DNA from: Thermoflexales bacterium
GTDB taxonomy: Bacteria; Chloroflexota; Anaerolineae; Fen-1058
Assembly (NCBI GenBank): GCA_030834835.1
Contig: JAUQXD010000677.1
Coordinates: 1 to 5,738, forward strand
DNA: 5,738 bases
Direction of reading: 5' to 3'
Shown one piece after another: positions 1 through 5,667 of the stretch; the first letter of the stretch is position 1; every line of letters begins with the position of its first letter. The notes under the pieces were generated by a model that searched no databases, was not told the DNA's origin, and saw only the letters and a list, made by a program, of their open reading frames with translations. Both the position numbers and the translations under genes were made by a program.

Positions 1-1299
1 ATCCAGCGCGCGTCGAGTGAATGCTTGGTAGCGCTCGCGTTTGCCGCGTGGCCGATTCTCGAGCGGCGGCAGGATGCCGTAATTAGCCTTCATCGGCTGA
101 AAGTCTTTGGGGTCCGCGTGCGTGATGTAATGACACAACGCGCCCAGCATGGTTGTTTCGGGCAGCGTCACTAGCGATTGATTCAACAACAATCGCGCCG
201 CGTTCAGGCCTGCCACCAGCCCCGTTGCGGCATTGCCGATGTAGCCCTCAACGCCCGTAATCTGCCCGGCGAAAAACAAATCGGGACGTGTGCGGAATTG
301 CATGGTCGGCTCTAACAGAGTCGGCGAATTGATGAAGGTGTTACGGTGCATCATCCCATAGCGCAGAAACTCGGCGTTTGCCAGGCCCGGTATCAAACGC
401 AGCACACGCTTTTGCTCAGGCCACTTCAGATTGTTCTGAAAGCCCACGATATTGTACAACGTCCCGGCGAGATTATCCTGCCGCAACTGAGCGACCGCAT
501 GTGGACGTTTGCTCGTACGCGGATCACGCAGGCCGATGGGCCGCATCGGCCCGTAGGCCAGCGACTCCAGGCCGCGCCTCGCCAATACCTCGATCGGCAA
601 ACAGCCCTCAAAGAATTTGGCGTCCTCGCGTTCGAAGTCGCGTAGTTCGATGCGTTCCGCAGAGGTCAGCGCTTCGATAAAAGCAACATACTCTTCTTTG
701 GTGAACGGGCAATTGATGTAATCCCCGGCGAACTCATCGTCGCCCGATGATTTATCGTAGCGCGATTGACGGAAGGCGATCGTCATATCGATCGAATCGG
801 CTTCGACAATGGGTGCGATGGCGTCGTAGAAATACAAGTGCTGCTGCCCCGTCAGTCGCGCGATGTCGAGCGCCAGATCATCGGCGGTGAGCGGGCCGCT
901 GGCGATGATGCACGGCCCGGCGGGAATCGCCTTGACCTCTTCACGCACGAGCGTGATGCGGGGATGGCTCACAATTCGAGCCGTAATCTCCGCCGCAAAC
1001 CGCTCGCGATCGACGGCCAGCGCGCCACCCGCAGGCACGGCGGTTTCATCGGCCACACGCATGACGAAGGAATTGAGCAACCGCAGTTCGGCTTTCAACA
1101 GGCCAGACGCGCGATCGGGCAAGTTGCTGCCCAGCGAATTGGAGCAGATCAATTCGGCCAGTTGATCGGTGTTATGTGCGGGCGTGTTACGGACAGGCCG
1201 CATCTCGTACAACGCCACATCGAGGCCGCGCTCCGCCGCCTGCCAGGCCGCTTCTGTTCCGGCCAATCCGCCGCCGATGATTGTTAGTTGAGTAGTCAT
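1..1299 (-). CDS. trmFO: TrmFO: FAD/folate-dependent tRNA (uracil-54-C5)-methyltransferase, C-terminus cut by window edge
   Basis: Makes m5U54 (ribothymidine) in the T-loop of tRNA in the cytoplasm, using methylenetetrahydrofolate as carbon donor and reduced FAD as reductant (family knowledge). The reverse strand reads 433 codons without a stop from ATG at 1299. The N-terminus [20 protein letters not shown] is the Rossmann FAD-binding GxGxxG-type motif (about residues 7-16). LICSNSLGS carries Cys52 and FEGCLPIE carries Cys233, matching the two functionally important cysteines of this family. [11 protein letters not shown] (194-204), RPHAVAQLR (265-273) and the second FAD-contact segment [11 protein letters not shown] (343-353) are also diagnostic. 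TrmFO proteins are usually about 435-470 aa and the last visible residues ([13 protein letters not shown]) match the family's C-terminal helix, so little is missing. No clear Shine-Dalgarno precedes the start. The gene lies 58 bp downstream of the co-directional methyltransferase gene and could be co-transcribed with it. Identification is secure. Confidence 0.96.
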   Translation of the reverse strand, partial: MTTQLTIIGGGLAGTEAAWQAAERGLDVALYEMRPVRNTPAHNTDQLAELICSNSLGSNLPDRASGLLKAELRLLNSFVMRVADETAVPAGGALAVDRERFAAEITARIVSHPRITLVREEVKAIPAGPCIIASGPLTADDLALDIARLTGQQHLYFYDAIAPIVEADSIDMTIAFRQSRYDKSSGDDEFAGDYINCPFTKEEYVAFIEALTSAERIELRDFEREDAKFFEGCLPIEVLARRGLESLAYGPMRPIGLRDPRTSKRPHAVAQLRQDNLAGTLYNIVGFQNNLKWPEQKRVLRLIPGLANAEFLRYGMMHRNTFINSPTLLEPTMQFRTRPDLFFAGQITGVEGYIGNAATGLVAGLNAARLLLNQSLVTLPETTMLGALCHYITHADPKDFQPMKANYGILPPLENRPRGKRERYQAFTRRALD

Positions 1300-1305
1300 G
1301 GAGTC

Positions 1306-1358
1306 GAATGGTCGATTAGTCAATCGGTCAACTGGTTGACCAGTTACCAGTCACCGGT
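1306..1358. repeat. Intergenic inverted array of 7-8-bp units between methyltransferase and trmFO
   Basis: On the plus strand four 8-bp units follow each other without gaps: GAATGGTC (1306-1313), GATTAGTC, AATCGGTC and AACTGGTT (ending 1337). They are followed immediately by three 7-bp units that are roughly the inverted form: GACCAGT (1338-1344), TACCAGT and CACCGGT (ending 1358). The centre can fold as GGTCAAC-TG-GTTGACC (1326-1341). The array reaches the methyltransferase stop codon (1358-1360). There is no T-run, so it is not a classical terminator. Function unknown. Confidence 0.7.
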
Positions 1359-1906
1359 TACGCTTTGCACGCCACCATCGTTTTGATAAGGCCCAGAAAG
1401 TTGACCTTGAGGCTGATCAATTCAAAACCGGCGGCGCGCACATTGCCTTCCGTATCACGATTGAGATTGCAACCTTCGGCAAAGGCGTGCCAGCGCGGAT
1501 TGAGTCGATCTTGCAGCCGGCCCAGCCACGCGTGATGACTGCGCACGTGGTCGATGAGATACAACTTGCCGCCCGGTTTCAGTACGCGCCGCACTTCTCG
1601 AAAGCCGACGATGGGCCGCTCGACGCTGCAAAAGACCAGGGTCGCTACCGCCGCATCGAAGGTGTCATCGGGAAAGGCCAGATGCTCGATGTCGGCGGAG
1701 GCCAATCGGATGTGGGCATTCGATCGGGGTTTGGCCTGCACGATCGATTCTTCATTGAATTCCGTGGCAATAATCGACGCGCCAGGTTGATAATGATCGA
1801 GGTTAGGCCCCCTGCCCGCGCCCACTTCCAGCACGCAACCGCGCACCTGACGCAGCAGATTGCTACGCCAATTGCCGATAAATGGGACGTAACCGGTGCG
1901 ACACAT
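1358..1906 (-). CDS. Class I SAM-dependent methyltransferase, METTL7/UbiE-like, 182 aa
   Basis: Small cytosolic class I (Rossmann-fold) methyltransferase of the Methyltransf_11 type. Counting from the ATG at 1906, motif I is VLEVGAGRGPNLDHY (25-39), the acidic residue after beta-2 is in ATEF (47-50), SADIEHLAFPDDTFD (70-84) is the adenine-side and motif-II region, and RRVLKPGGKLYLIDHVR (106-122) is the post-II strand. The tail PRWHAFAEGCNLNRDT followed by RAAGFE resembles METTL7-like proteins, whose substrates are small thiols or lipids; the substrate here cannot be read from sequence. The frame stays open upstream to 2053, giving 231 aa, but those 49 extra residues are translated from the intergenic repeat array and overlap the opposite-strand promoter, and they resemble no domain. 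The ATG at 1906 sits 7 nt from an extended -10 box, which suggests a leaderless mRNA. Precedes trmFO on the same strand. Confidence 0.85.
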   Translation of the reverse strand: MCRTGYVPFIGNWRSNLLRQVRGCVLEVGAGRGPNLDHYQPGASIIATEFNEESIVQAKPRSNAHIRLASADIEHLAFPDDTFDAAVATLVFCSVERPIVGFREVRRVLKPGGKLYLIDHVRSHHAWLGRLQDRLNPRWHAFAEGCNLNRDTEGNVRAAGFELISLKVNFLGLIKTMVACKA

Positions 1907-1913
1907 GCGGGCA

Positions 1914-1922
1914 ATTCTACCA
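1914..1922 (-). promoter_or_regulatory. Extended -10 promoter (TGGTAGAAT) directly before the methyltransferase ATG
   Basis: On the minus strand TGG-TAGAAT fits the extended -10 pattern TGnTAnnnT. Only 7 nt separate it from the ATG at 1906, so transcription would begin at or next to the A of the start codon, giving a leaderless message. No good -35 hexamer lies at 16-18 bp, which extended -10 promoters tolerate. Predicted only from pattern. Confidence 0.5.
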
Positions 1923-1934
1923 CAGGCATGGGCG

Positions 1935-1982
1935 GGTAATCGGTCAATCGGTAACTGGTTTACCGTTTGATTCCCGATCGGG
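1935..1982. repeat. Intergenic inverted array in the divergent spacer, ending in a CCCGATCGGG palindrome
   Basis: Units of 7-8 bp follow each other: GGTAATC (1935-1941), GGTCAATC, GGTAACT, then GGTTTACC, GTTTGATT and CCCGATCG in the opposite sense. Arms 1944-1954 and 1960-1970 are inverted repeats with 10 of 11 positions matching around a 5-base centre (CTGGT). A perfect 10-bp palindrome, CCCGATCGGG, occupies 1973-1982. It is the same kind of structure as the arrays at 1306-1358 and 3371-3460. It could act as an operator between the divergent promoters, but nothing shows that directly. Confidence 0.65.
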
Positions 1983-2040
1983 CAAATGACGCTTGACACG
2001 CTCTGGCGCGTGACGAATGCCCTTATTTTCTCCAGACGAT

Positions 2041-2069
2041 TTGACTTCACCAATCGATTGCTATATAGT
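2041..2069 (+). promoter_or_regulatory. Sigma-70-like promoter of the aminotransferase (and possibly pckA)
   Basis: TTGACT (2041-2046) and TATAGT (2064-2069) are separated by exactly 17 bp; each hexamer matches the TTGACA/TATAAT consensus at 5 of 6 positions. Transcription would start near 2076, leaving a leader of about 75 nt before the ATG at 2152. A separate TTGACA at 1993-1998 has no matching -10. Confidence 0.7.
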
Positions 2070-2138
2070 CGTTAGGGTCGGTTACTATTGATTGCTGGCG
2101 GGCGTAGCGATCTGTCTACGCGATATATCCCACCCCTC

Positions 2139-2144
2139 AAGGAG
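2139..2144 (+). promoter_or_regulatory. Ribosome binding site AAGGAG fixing the aminotransferase start at 2152
   Basis: AAGGAG lies 7 nt before the ATG at 2152. The open frame also contains a TTG at 2092, but that codon has no Shine-Dalgarno and the 20 residues it would add do not belong to the family's conserved N-terminus. The RBS therefore decides for 2152. Confidence 0.85.
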
Positions 2145-2151
2145 ATTGACG

Positions 2152-3369
2152 ATGAGCATCAGCATCCTGGCGAAATCGATCGCGGAATCGCCGACGCTAA
2201 AAATGAATGAAGAGGCGCGTTTGCTGCGCGAGCGCGGCGAGGCCGTGATCCACCTGGGCATCGGCGAACCGAAGAATAAGACGCCGTTTCCGGCGCTGTT
2301 GAGCGCGGCGGCCAAACTCAATACTGGCGACATCAAGTATTCGCCGACCGATGGCATTCCGACGCTGAAGAAGGCCATCGTCCGTTACACCGAAGAGAAC
2401 TACGATCGCATCGTCGGGCCGGAAAACATCATCGTGTCGTCGGGCGCGAAGCAGTCGCTGTTCAACATTTTCTACGCGCTGCTCGATCCCAACGATGAAG
2501 TCATCGTCCTCGCGCCATACTGGGTCAGTTATCCCGAGATGATCAAGATGGTGCGCGGCGTGCCCGTCATCGTCACGCCGGAGGACGGCAGTTTCTATCC
2601 GCGGATGATCGACATCGAGCGCGCCGTGTCATCGTCTACCAAAGCCATCATCGTCAACAGCCCCAATAACCCGTCGGGGGTGATGTATTCCGCCGAATTC
2701 ATGGCCGCCATCGTGGACTTTTGCGAGAAGAACAACATTTACCTGATCATGGACGACATCTATCACAAACTGATCTTTGGCAAACGCAAGTGGTCGCCCG
2801 CGTATCAGTTCACTCATCAGGACGTGGAGTCAACCCGCGTCATCGTCGTCAATGGCATCGCCAAAGCCTACGGCATGACGGGCTTCCGCATCGGCTGGTG
2901 CGTGGCCAATCGCCAGCTGGTGGAGGTAATGACCAACATTCAGGGCCAGATCACGTCATGCGCGGCGCTCGTCTCGCAGGCCGCGGCCGAGGGTGCACTG
3001 AACGGCCTGCAAAGCGTGGTCGAAACACTGCGCCTGACGATCGAGAACAACCGTGAAGTGATGTTGAATGAACTCAGCGCCTTTACGGGCATCCGCTGCA
3101 CGCCGCCCGATGGCACCTTCTACTGCCTGCCGGACTTTCGCGCTTACAGCAACAACTCGGTGGAGTTGTCCAATTTCCTGCTGAAGCAGGCGCGCGTCGT
3201 GACCGTGCCCGGCAAGGAATTCGGCATGGAAGGTCACATTCGCTTGAGCTACGCCGGCACCGTCAAGGATGTGACCGAAGGCATCGCGCGCATCCGCTGG
3301 GCGCTCGATCCCAACGCGCCGAGCGAGATCTACATCGGCGACAAGAAGATGGTGCGGGATTGGATGTGA
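2152..3369 (+). CDS. PLP-dependent class I aminotransferase, aspartate aminotransferase-like (405 aa)
   Basis: Cytosolic fold-type I transaminase, most like subgroup Ib aspartate (or aspartate/prephenate) aminotransferases: amino acid + 2-oxoglutarate to oxoacid + glutamate. Visible landmarks, counted from ATG 2152: KYSPTDGIPTLKKAI (62-75) at the active-site entrance; SSGAKQSL (96-103), where Lys100 matches the lysine that in subgroup Ib binds the distal carboxylate of acidic substrates; PYWVSYPEM (122-130) with the aromatic residue stacking on PLP; SPNNPSG (170-176); MDDIY (200-204) with the pyridine-nitrogen aspartate; the Schiff-base lysine Lys238 in GIAKAYGMTGFRIGW; and Arg364 in HIRLSYAG, which binds the alpha-carboxylate. 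The N-terminal HLGIGEPKNKTP replaces the common GEPDFDTP, which marks a distinct subfamily, so the exact substrate is uncertain. Length is typical (about 390-410). It lies 113 bp upstream of pckA on the same strand, which fits oxaloacetate production from aspartate. Confidence 0.92.
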   Translation: MSISILAKSIAESPTLKMNEEARLLRERGEAVIHLGIGEPKNKTPFPALLSAAAKLNTGDIKYSPTDGIPTLKKAIVRYTEENYDRIVGPENIIVSSGAKQSLFNIFYALLDPNDEVIVLAPYWVSYPEMIKMVRGVPVIVTPEDGSFYPRMIDIERAVSSSTKAIIVNSPNNPSGVMYSAEFMAAIVDFCEKNNIYLIMDDIYHKLIFGKRKWSPAYQFTHQDVESTRVIVVNGIAKAYGMTGFRIGWCVANRQLVEVMTNIQGQITSCAALVSQAAAEGALNGLQSVVETLRLTIENNREVMLNELSAFTGIRCTPPDGTFYCLPDFRAYSNNSVELSNFLLKQARVVTVPGKEFGMEGHIRLSYAGTVKDVTEGIARIRWALDPNAPSEIYIGDKKMVRDWM

Positions 3370-3370
3370 T

Positions 3371-3460
3371 GGTTGGTACATTGGGAATCGGTATATTAGT
3401 AAATTAGTCGAGCGATCACTCCACTAATCTACCAATTTACCAATCTACTAATTTACCAAT
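3371..3460. repeat. Mirror array of 8-bp units, 5 + 10-bp centre + 5, between aminotransferase and pckA
   Basis: Starting one base after the aminotransferase stop, five 8-bp units run GGTTGGTA, CATTGGGA, ATCGGTAT, ATTAGTAA, ATTAGTCG (3371-3410). A 10-bp centre (3411-3420) follows. Five 8-bp units of the complementary kind then run CCACTAAT, CTACCAAT, TTACCAAT, CTACTAAT, TTACCAAT (3421-3460). The right side has consensus YTACYAAT with exact 8-bp periodicity. The inner arms (3392-3410 and 3421-3439) pair at 16 of 19 positions. It ends 10 bp before the pckA ribosome binding site. It is AT-rich without a T-run after the stem, so it is unlikely to be an efficient intrinsic terminator. Confidence 0.8.
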
Positions 3461-3470
3461 CGCCCTCCTC

Positions 3471-3475
3471 AAGGA
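3471..3475 (+). promoter_or_regulatory. Ribosome binding site AAGGA of pckA
   Basis: AAGGA lies 7 nt before ATG 3483 inside the string CCTCAAGGA (3467-3475). The same nine bases occur at the aminotransferase RBS (2135-2143), which supports both start assignments. Confidence 0.8.
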
Positions 3476-3482
3476 AACCACT

Positions 3483-5135
3483 ATGAACAACCTATTCAAA
3501 ATCCCCACACCCGCCGCCTCACAGGCAGGCGTCTTGAAGAGTGATTACGGCCTTGAGAATCACGGCTTCGCCGGCACGGGCCTGGTGTACTGGAATCTGC
3601 CGACCGAAGCCCTGATCGAAGAGATGATCTTTCGCGGCGAAGCGAAACTCACGAAGCACGGCGCGATTGTGGCGAACACCGGCAAGCACACGGGCCGATC
3701 GGCCAACGACAAATTCGTCGTGCGTGAATCGAGCACCGAAGACAACATCTGGTGGGGGCAATACAATCGCCCCTTCAGCACCGATAAATTCAACGAACTC
3801 TATGCGCGCATGATGGGCTTCGCGCAGGGGCACGATCTCTTCGTGCAAGATTGCTACGTCGGCGCGGACCCGGAATACACGATGCCGGTGCGCGTGGTGA
3901 CAGAGGATGCGTGGCACAGCATGTTCGCGCGCAATATGTTCATCGTGCCGAAGTCCGCAGCGGAGTATCGCCGCCATGTGCCCGACTTCACGGTGATCGC
4001 CCTGCCCTCGTTCAAGGGCATGCCCGGCATCGATGGCACCGTGTCCAACACCTTTATCGTGCTCAGTTTCGAGCAGCGCGTGTGCCTCATCGGCAACACA
4101 GCGTACGCGGGCGAGATCAAGAAGTCGATCTTCACAGTGATGAACTACCTGATGCCGCTGAAGGGCGTCATGCCCATGCACTGCTCGGCCAATGTGGGCA
4201 AAGACGGCGACGCGGCCCTGTTCTTCGGCCTGTCGGGCACGGGCAAGACCACCCTCAGCGCCGATCCCAATCGCGGCCTCATCGGCGATGACGAGCACGG
4301 CTGGAGCGACAACGGCATCTTCAACTTCGAGGGTGGCTGCTACGCCAAAGTGATCGATCTATCGGCCAGCGCCGAACCCGAAATCTACGCCACCACGCAG
4401 CGCTTCGGCACGATCCTGGAGAACGTCGTCTACAATCCCGTCACGCGCGAAATCGATCTGACCGACGAGTCGCTGACCGAGAATACGCGCGGCTCGTATC
4501 CGCTGGAGTTCATCGGCAACGCGATTCTGGAGAAGCGCGGCGGCCAGCCCAAGAACATCATCCTGCTGACGTGCGATGCGACGGGCGTCATGCCGCCGAT
4601 CGCCCACCTCACACCCAATCAGGCGCTGTATCAATTCATCAGCGGCTACACGGCGAAGTTGGCCGGCACCGAGGCGGGCCTGCGCGATGAGCCGGAGATC
4701 ACCTTCAGCGCGTGTTTCGGCGGGCCGTTCATGGTGCATCATCCCGCTGTCTACGCGGATTTGCTCAAACACAAGATTCAACATTACGGCGTCAATTGCT
4801 GGCTGGTCAATACCGGTTGGGTGGGTGGCGAATATGGCGTGGGCAAACGCATCAGCATCAGGCACACACGCGCCCTGCTCAACGCGGCGTTGAGTGGCGC
4901 GTTGCTGAATGAACAATTCCGCGTCGATCCGGTGTTTGGCTTCGAAGTACCGCTGCACTGCCCCGAAGTGCCCGACGACGTACTCGATCCGGCGGAGGCG
5001 TGGCCCAGCAAGGAAGAGCACATGTTCAAGTACAAGGAACTGGCGGGGCGATTCGTGGAGAATATGAAGCACTTCTATTACTCGCAATACAAGGAGCAGA
5101 TCGAGCCGATCCTGCACGCGGGGCCGAAGGTCTAG
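3483..5135 (+). CDS. pckA: Phosphoenolpyruvate carboxykinase (ATP), PckA, 550 aa
   Basis: Converts oxaloacetate + ATP to phosphoenolpyruvate + CO2 + ADP, the entry step of gluconeogenesis; cytosolic and metal-dependent. The ATP-type family signature is complete: NTGKHTGRSANDKF with Arg72 (oxaloacetate binding, E. coli Arg65); YAGEIKKS with Lys213/Lys214 and MHCSAN with His233 (metal and substrate site); P-loop GLSGTGKTTLS with Lys255 and Thr256; kinase-2 motif LIGDDEHGW with Asp269/Asp270; FNFEGGCYAK; NTRGSYPLEFI with Arg336 (E. coli Arg333); lid segment LTCDATGVMPPIAHLT (362-377); FSACFGGPF; and NTGWVGGEYGVGKRISI (443-459) at the adenine site. Length is close to the E. coli enzyme (about 540), so the gene is intact with all key residues present. 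The start at 3483 is supported by AAGGA 7 nt upstream. No convincing promoter lies in the 113-bp spacer, so read-through from the aminotransferase promoter is plausible. Confidence 0.98.
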   Translation: MNNLFKIPTPAASQAGVLKSDYGLENHGFAGTGLVYWNLPTEALIEEMIFRGEAKLTKHGAIVANTGKHTGRSANDKFVVRESSTEDNIWWGQYNRPFSTDKFNELYARMMGFAQGHDLFVQDCYVGADPEYTMPVRVVTEDAWHSMFARNMFIVPKSAAEYRRHVPDFTVIALPSFKGMPGIDGTVSNTFIVLSFEQRVCLIGNTAYAGEIKKSIFTVMNYLMPLKGVMPMHCSANVGKDGDAALFFGLSGTGKTTLSADPNRGLIGDDEHGWSDNGIFNFEGGCYAKVIDLSASAEPEIYATTQRFGTILENVVYNPVTREIDLTDESLTENTRGSYPLEFIGNAILEKRGGQPKNIILLTCDATGVMPPIAHLTPNQALYQFISGYTAKLAGTEAGLRDEPEITFSACFGGPFMVHHPAVYADLLKHKIQHYGVNCWLVNTGWVGGEYGVGKRISIRHTRALLNAALSGALLNEQFRVDPVFGFEVPLHCPEVPDDVLDPAEAWPSKEEHMFKYKELAGRFVENMKHFYYSQYKEQIEPILHAGPKV

Positions 5136-5144
5136 CGCGGCTGT

Positions 5145-5253
5145 AGCGGATGTGAATTCTCAGCGGATATAGCAAGCGGATAAGCGGATGACATCGGCAC
5201 GAGTCGGCCATCCGCTCATCCGATCTTTATCCGTTGAAGATTTCCCATCCGCC
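5145..5253. repeat. Mirror-symmetric array: four AGCGGAT then four inverted ATCCGNN copies, after pckA
   Basis: AGCGGAT occurs exactly at 5145, 5162, 5175 and 5183. Its inverted form occurs as ATCCGCT (5210), ATCCGAT (5218), ATCCGTT (5229) and ATCCGCC (5247). The start-to-start spacings shrink 17, 13, 8 towards the centre and grow 8, 11, 18 away from it. The innermost pair AGCGGATG/CATCCGCT (5183-5190, 5209-5216) is a perfect 8-bp stem with an 18-base loop. It lies 9 bp after the pckA stop, so it could shape the pckA transcript's 3' end, but no T-tract follows the innermost stem. Confidence 0.75.
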
Positions 5254-5259
5254 TCCATC

Positions 5260-5288
5260 TTTTACCCGTGTTTGATCGATGCTATACT
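5260..5288 (+). promoter_or_regulatory. Candidate extended -10 promoter upstream of the DUF262 fragment
   Basis: TGC-TATACT (5280-5288) is an extended -10 matching TATAAT at 5 of 6 positions. TTTTAC (5260-5265) is a weak -35 at 17 bp. Transcription would begin near 5295, about 90 nt before the ATG at 5384 and only a few bases before a 21-codon open frame at 5301. Confidence 0.5.
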
Positions 5289-5300
5289 TGCCAACATTCC

Positions 5301-5366
5301 ATGCTTATTGTGCAGTGTGAAGAAGTTGATGGCGTTGAGACGATTTTTCGCCAATCAGAGAATTGA
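5301..5366 (+). other. 21-codon open frame in the leader of the DUF262 fragment (doubtful)
   Basis: ATG at 5301 opens MLIVQCEEVDGVETIFRQSE plus one Asn, then TGA at 5364-5366. It begins 12 nt after the candidate -10 box, so it would be nearly leaderless, and it ends 17 nt before the next ATG. No Shine-Dalgarno and no recognisable family. It could be a leader peptide, the remnant of a gene lost with the DUF262 region, or chance. Confidence 0.2.
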
Positions 5367-5383
5367 GCGACTTAGGAGATAAT

Positions 5384-5611
5384 ATGGGATATCAATCCAT
5401 TACAATCTCAACCGTAATCAGTCGATTAAACATCCAGTATTTTTTGCCAGCGATCCAGCGCGAATTTGTCTGGGACACGGATCAGATAGTCCAGCTATTT
5501 GATTCTATTATGCGCGGCTACCCCATCAGCTCATTTTTGTTTTGGGAACTGAAACCCGAGAATCGCGAAAAGTGGGAGGTTTATCGATTCATTGATCATT
5601 GGACACTGTAG
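5384..5611 (+). CDS. Truncated DUF262 (GmrSD/ParB-like N-terminal domain) protein, 75 aa, probable gene remnant
   Basis: The product matches the start of DUF262 proteins: VISRLNIQYFLPAIQREFVW (11-30) with the characteristic LPxIQRxFVW, then QIVQLFDSIMRGYPISSFLFW (34-54). In full-length relatives (commonly 500-700 aa) this ParB-like nucleotidase domain belongs to GmrS of the type IV modification-dependent restriction enzyme GmrSD and to related defence proteins. Here the reading frame ends after FIDHWTL, and neither of the other two frames continues the domain before the next gene at 5668. The remainder therefore appears deleted, not just frameshifted. Start ATG 5384 has AGGAG (5374-5378) 5 nt upstream. 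By my count it is about 43% GC, clearly below the flanking metabolic genes, which fits horizontal acquisition followed by decay. The fragment lacks most of the domain and is unlikely to be active. Confidence 0.75.
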   Translation: MGYQSITISTVISRLNIQYFLPAIQREFVWDTDQIVQLFDSIMRGYPISSFLFWELKPENREKWEVYRFIDHWTL

Positions 5612-5653
5612 CACGGCTACCGACAGGCCGATGCTAAAAGGTATGGTTTGGGG

Positions 5654-5659
5654 TAAACT
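5654..5659 (+). promoter_or_regulatory. Possible -10 box (TAAACT) just before the ATG at 5668
   Basis: TAAACT fits TAnnnT and ends 8 nt before the ATG, the same geometry as the methyltransferase start. There is no Shine-Dalgarno between them, so a leaderless mRNA is the simplest reading. No clear -35. Confidence 0.35.
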
Positions 5660-5667
5660 CGGGCGCT

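Noticed and set aside
346..1287. Plus-strand open frames opposite trmFO (346-645, 378-680, 766-1287, 863-1165)
   Set aside because: The minus strand encodes a complete TrmFO motif series across the same bases; the plus-strand translations have no recognisable domain and no ribosome binding site.
1487..1947. Alternative frames over the methyltransferase (1487-1939 plus, 1645-1947 minus)
   Set aside because: They overlap the SAM-binding motifs of the 1358-1906 gene in other frames and show no family features.
1993..1998. Perfect -35 hexamer TTGACA
   Set aside because: No acceptable -10 hexamer lies 16-18 bp downstream; the promoter at 2041-2069 is far better.
2092..2151. TTG at 2092 as start of the aminotransferase
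   Set aside because: No Shine-Dalgarno precedes it, the added 20 residues are not family-like, and AAGGAG 7 nt before ATG 2152 explains initiation.
3371..3460. Intrinsic terminator after the aminotransferase
   Set aside because: The stem is AT-rich with mismatches and is not followed by a T-tract; the structure is better described as a repeat array.
3371..3460. CRISPR array
   Set aside because: Units are only 8 bp with no 30-40-bp spacers and they invert in the middle, which CRISPR arrays do not do.
3519..5117. Long minus-strand open frames opposite pckA (3519-4298, 259 codons, and 4359-5117, 252 codons)
   Set aside because: Both lie wholly inside the unmistakable pckA gene, have His/Arg-rich unfamiliar translations, and are expected as antisense shadows of a GC-rich coding sequence.
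5590..5667. Simple frameshift in the DUF262 gene
   Set aside because: Reading the other two frames after 5590 gives no continuation of the DUF262 domain, so a deletion or replacement fits better than a single indel.
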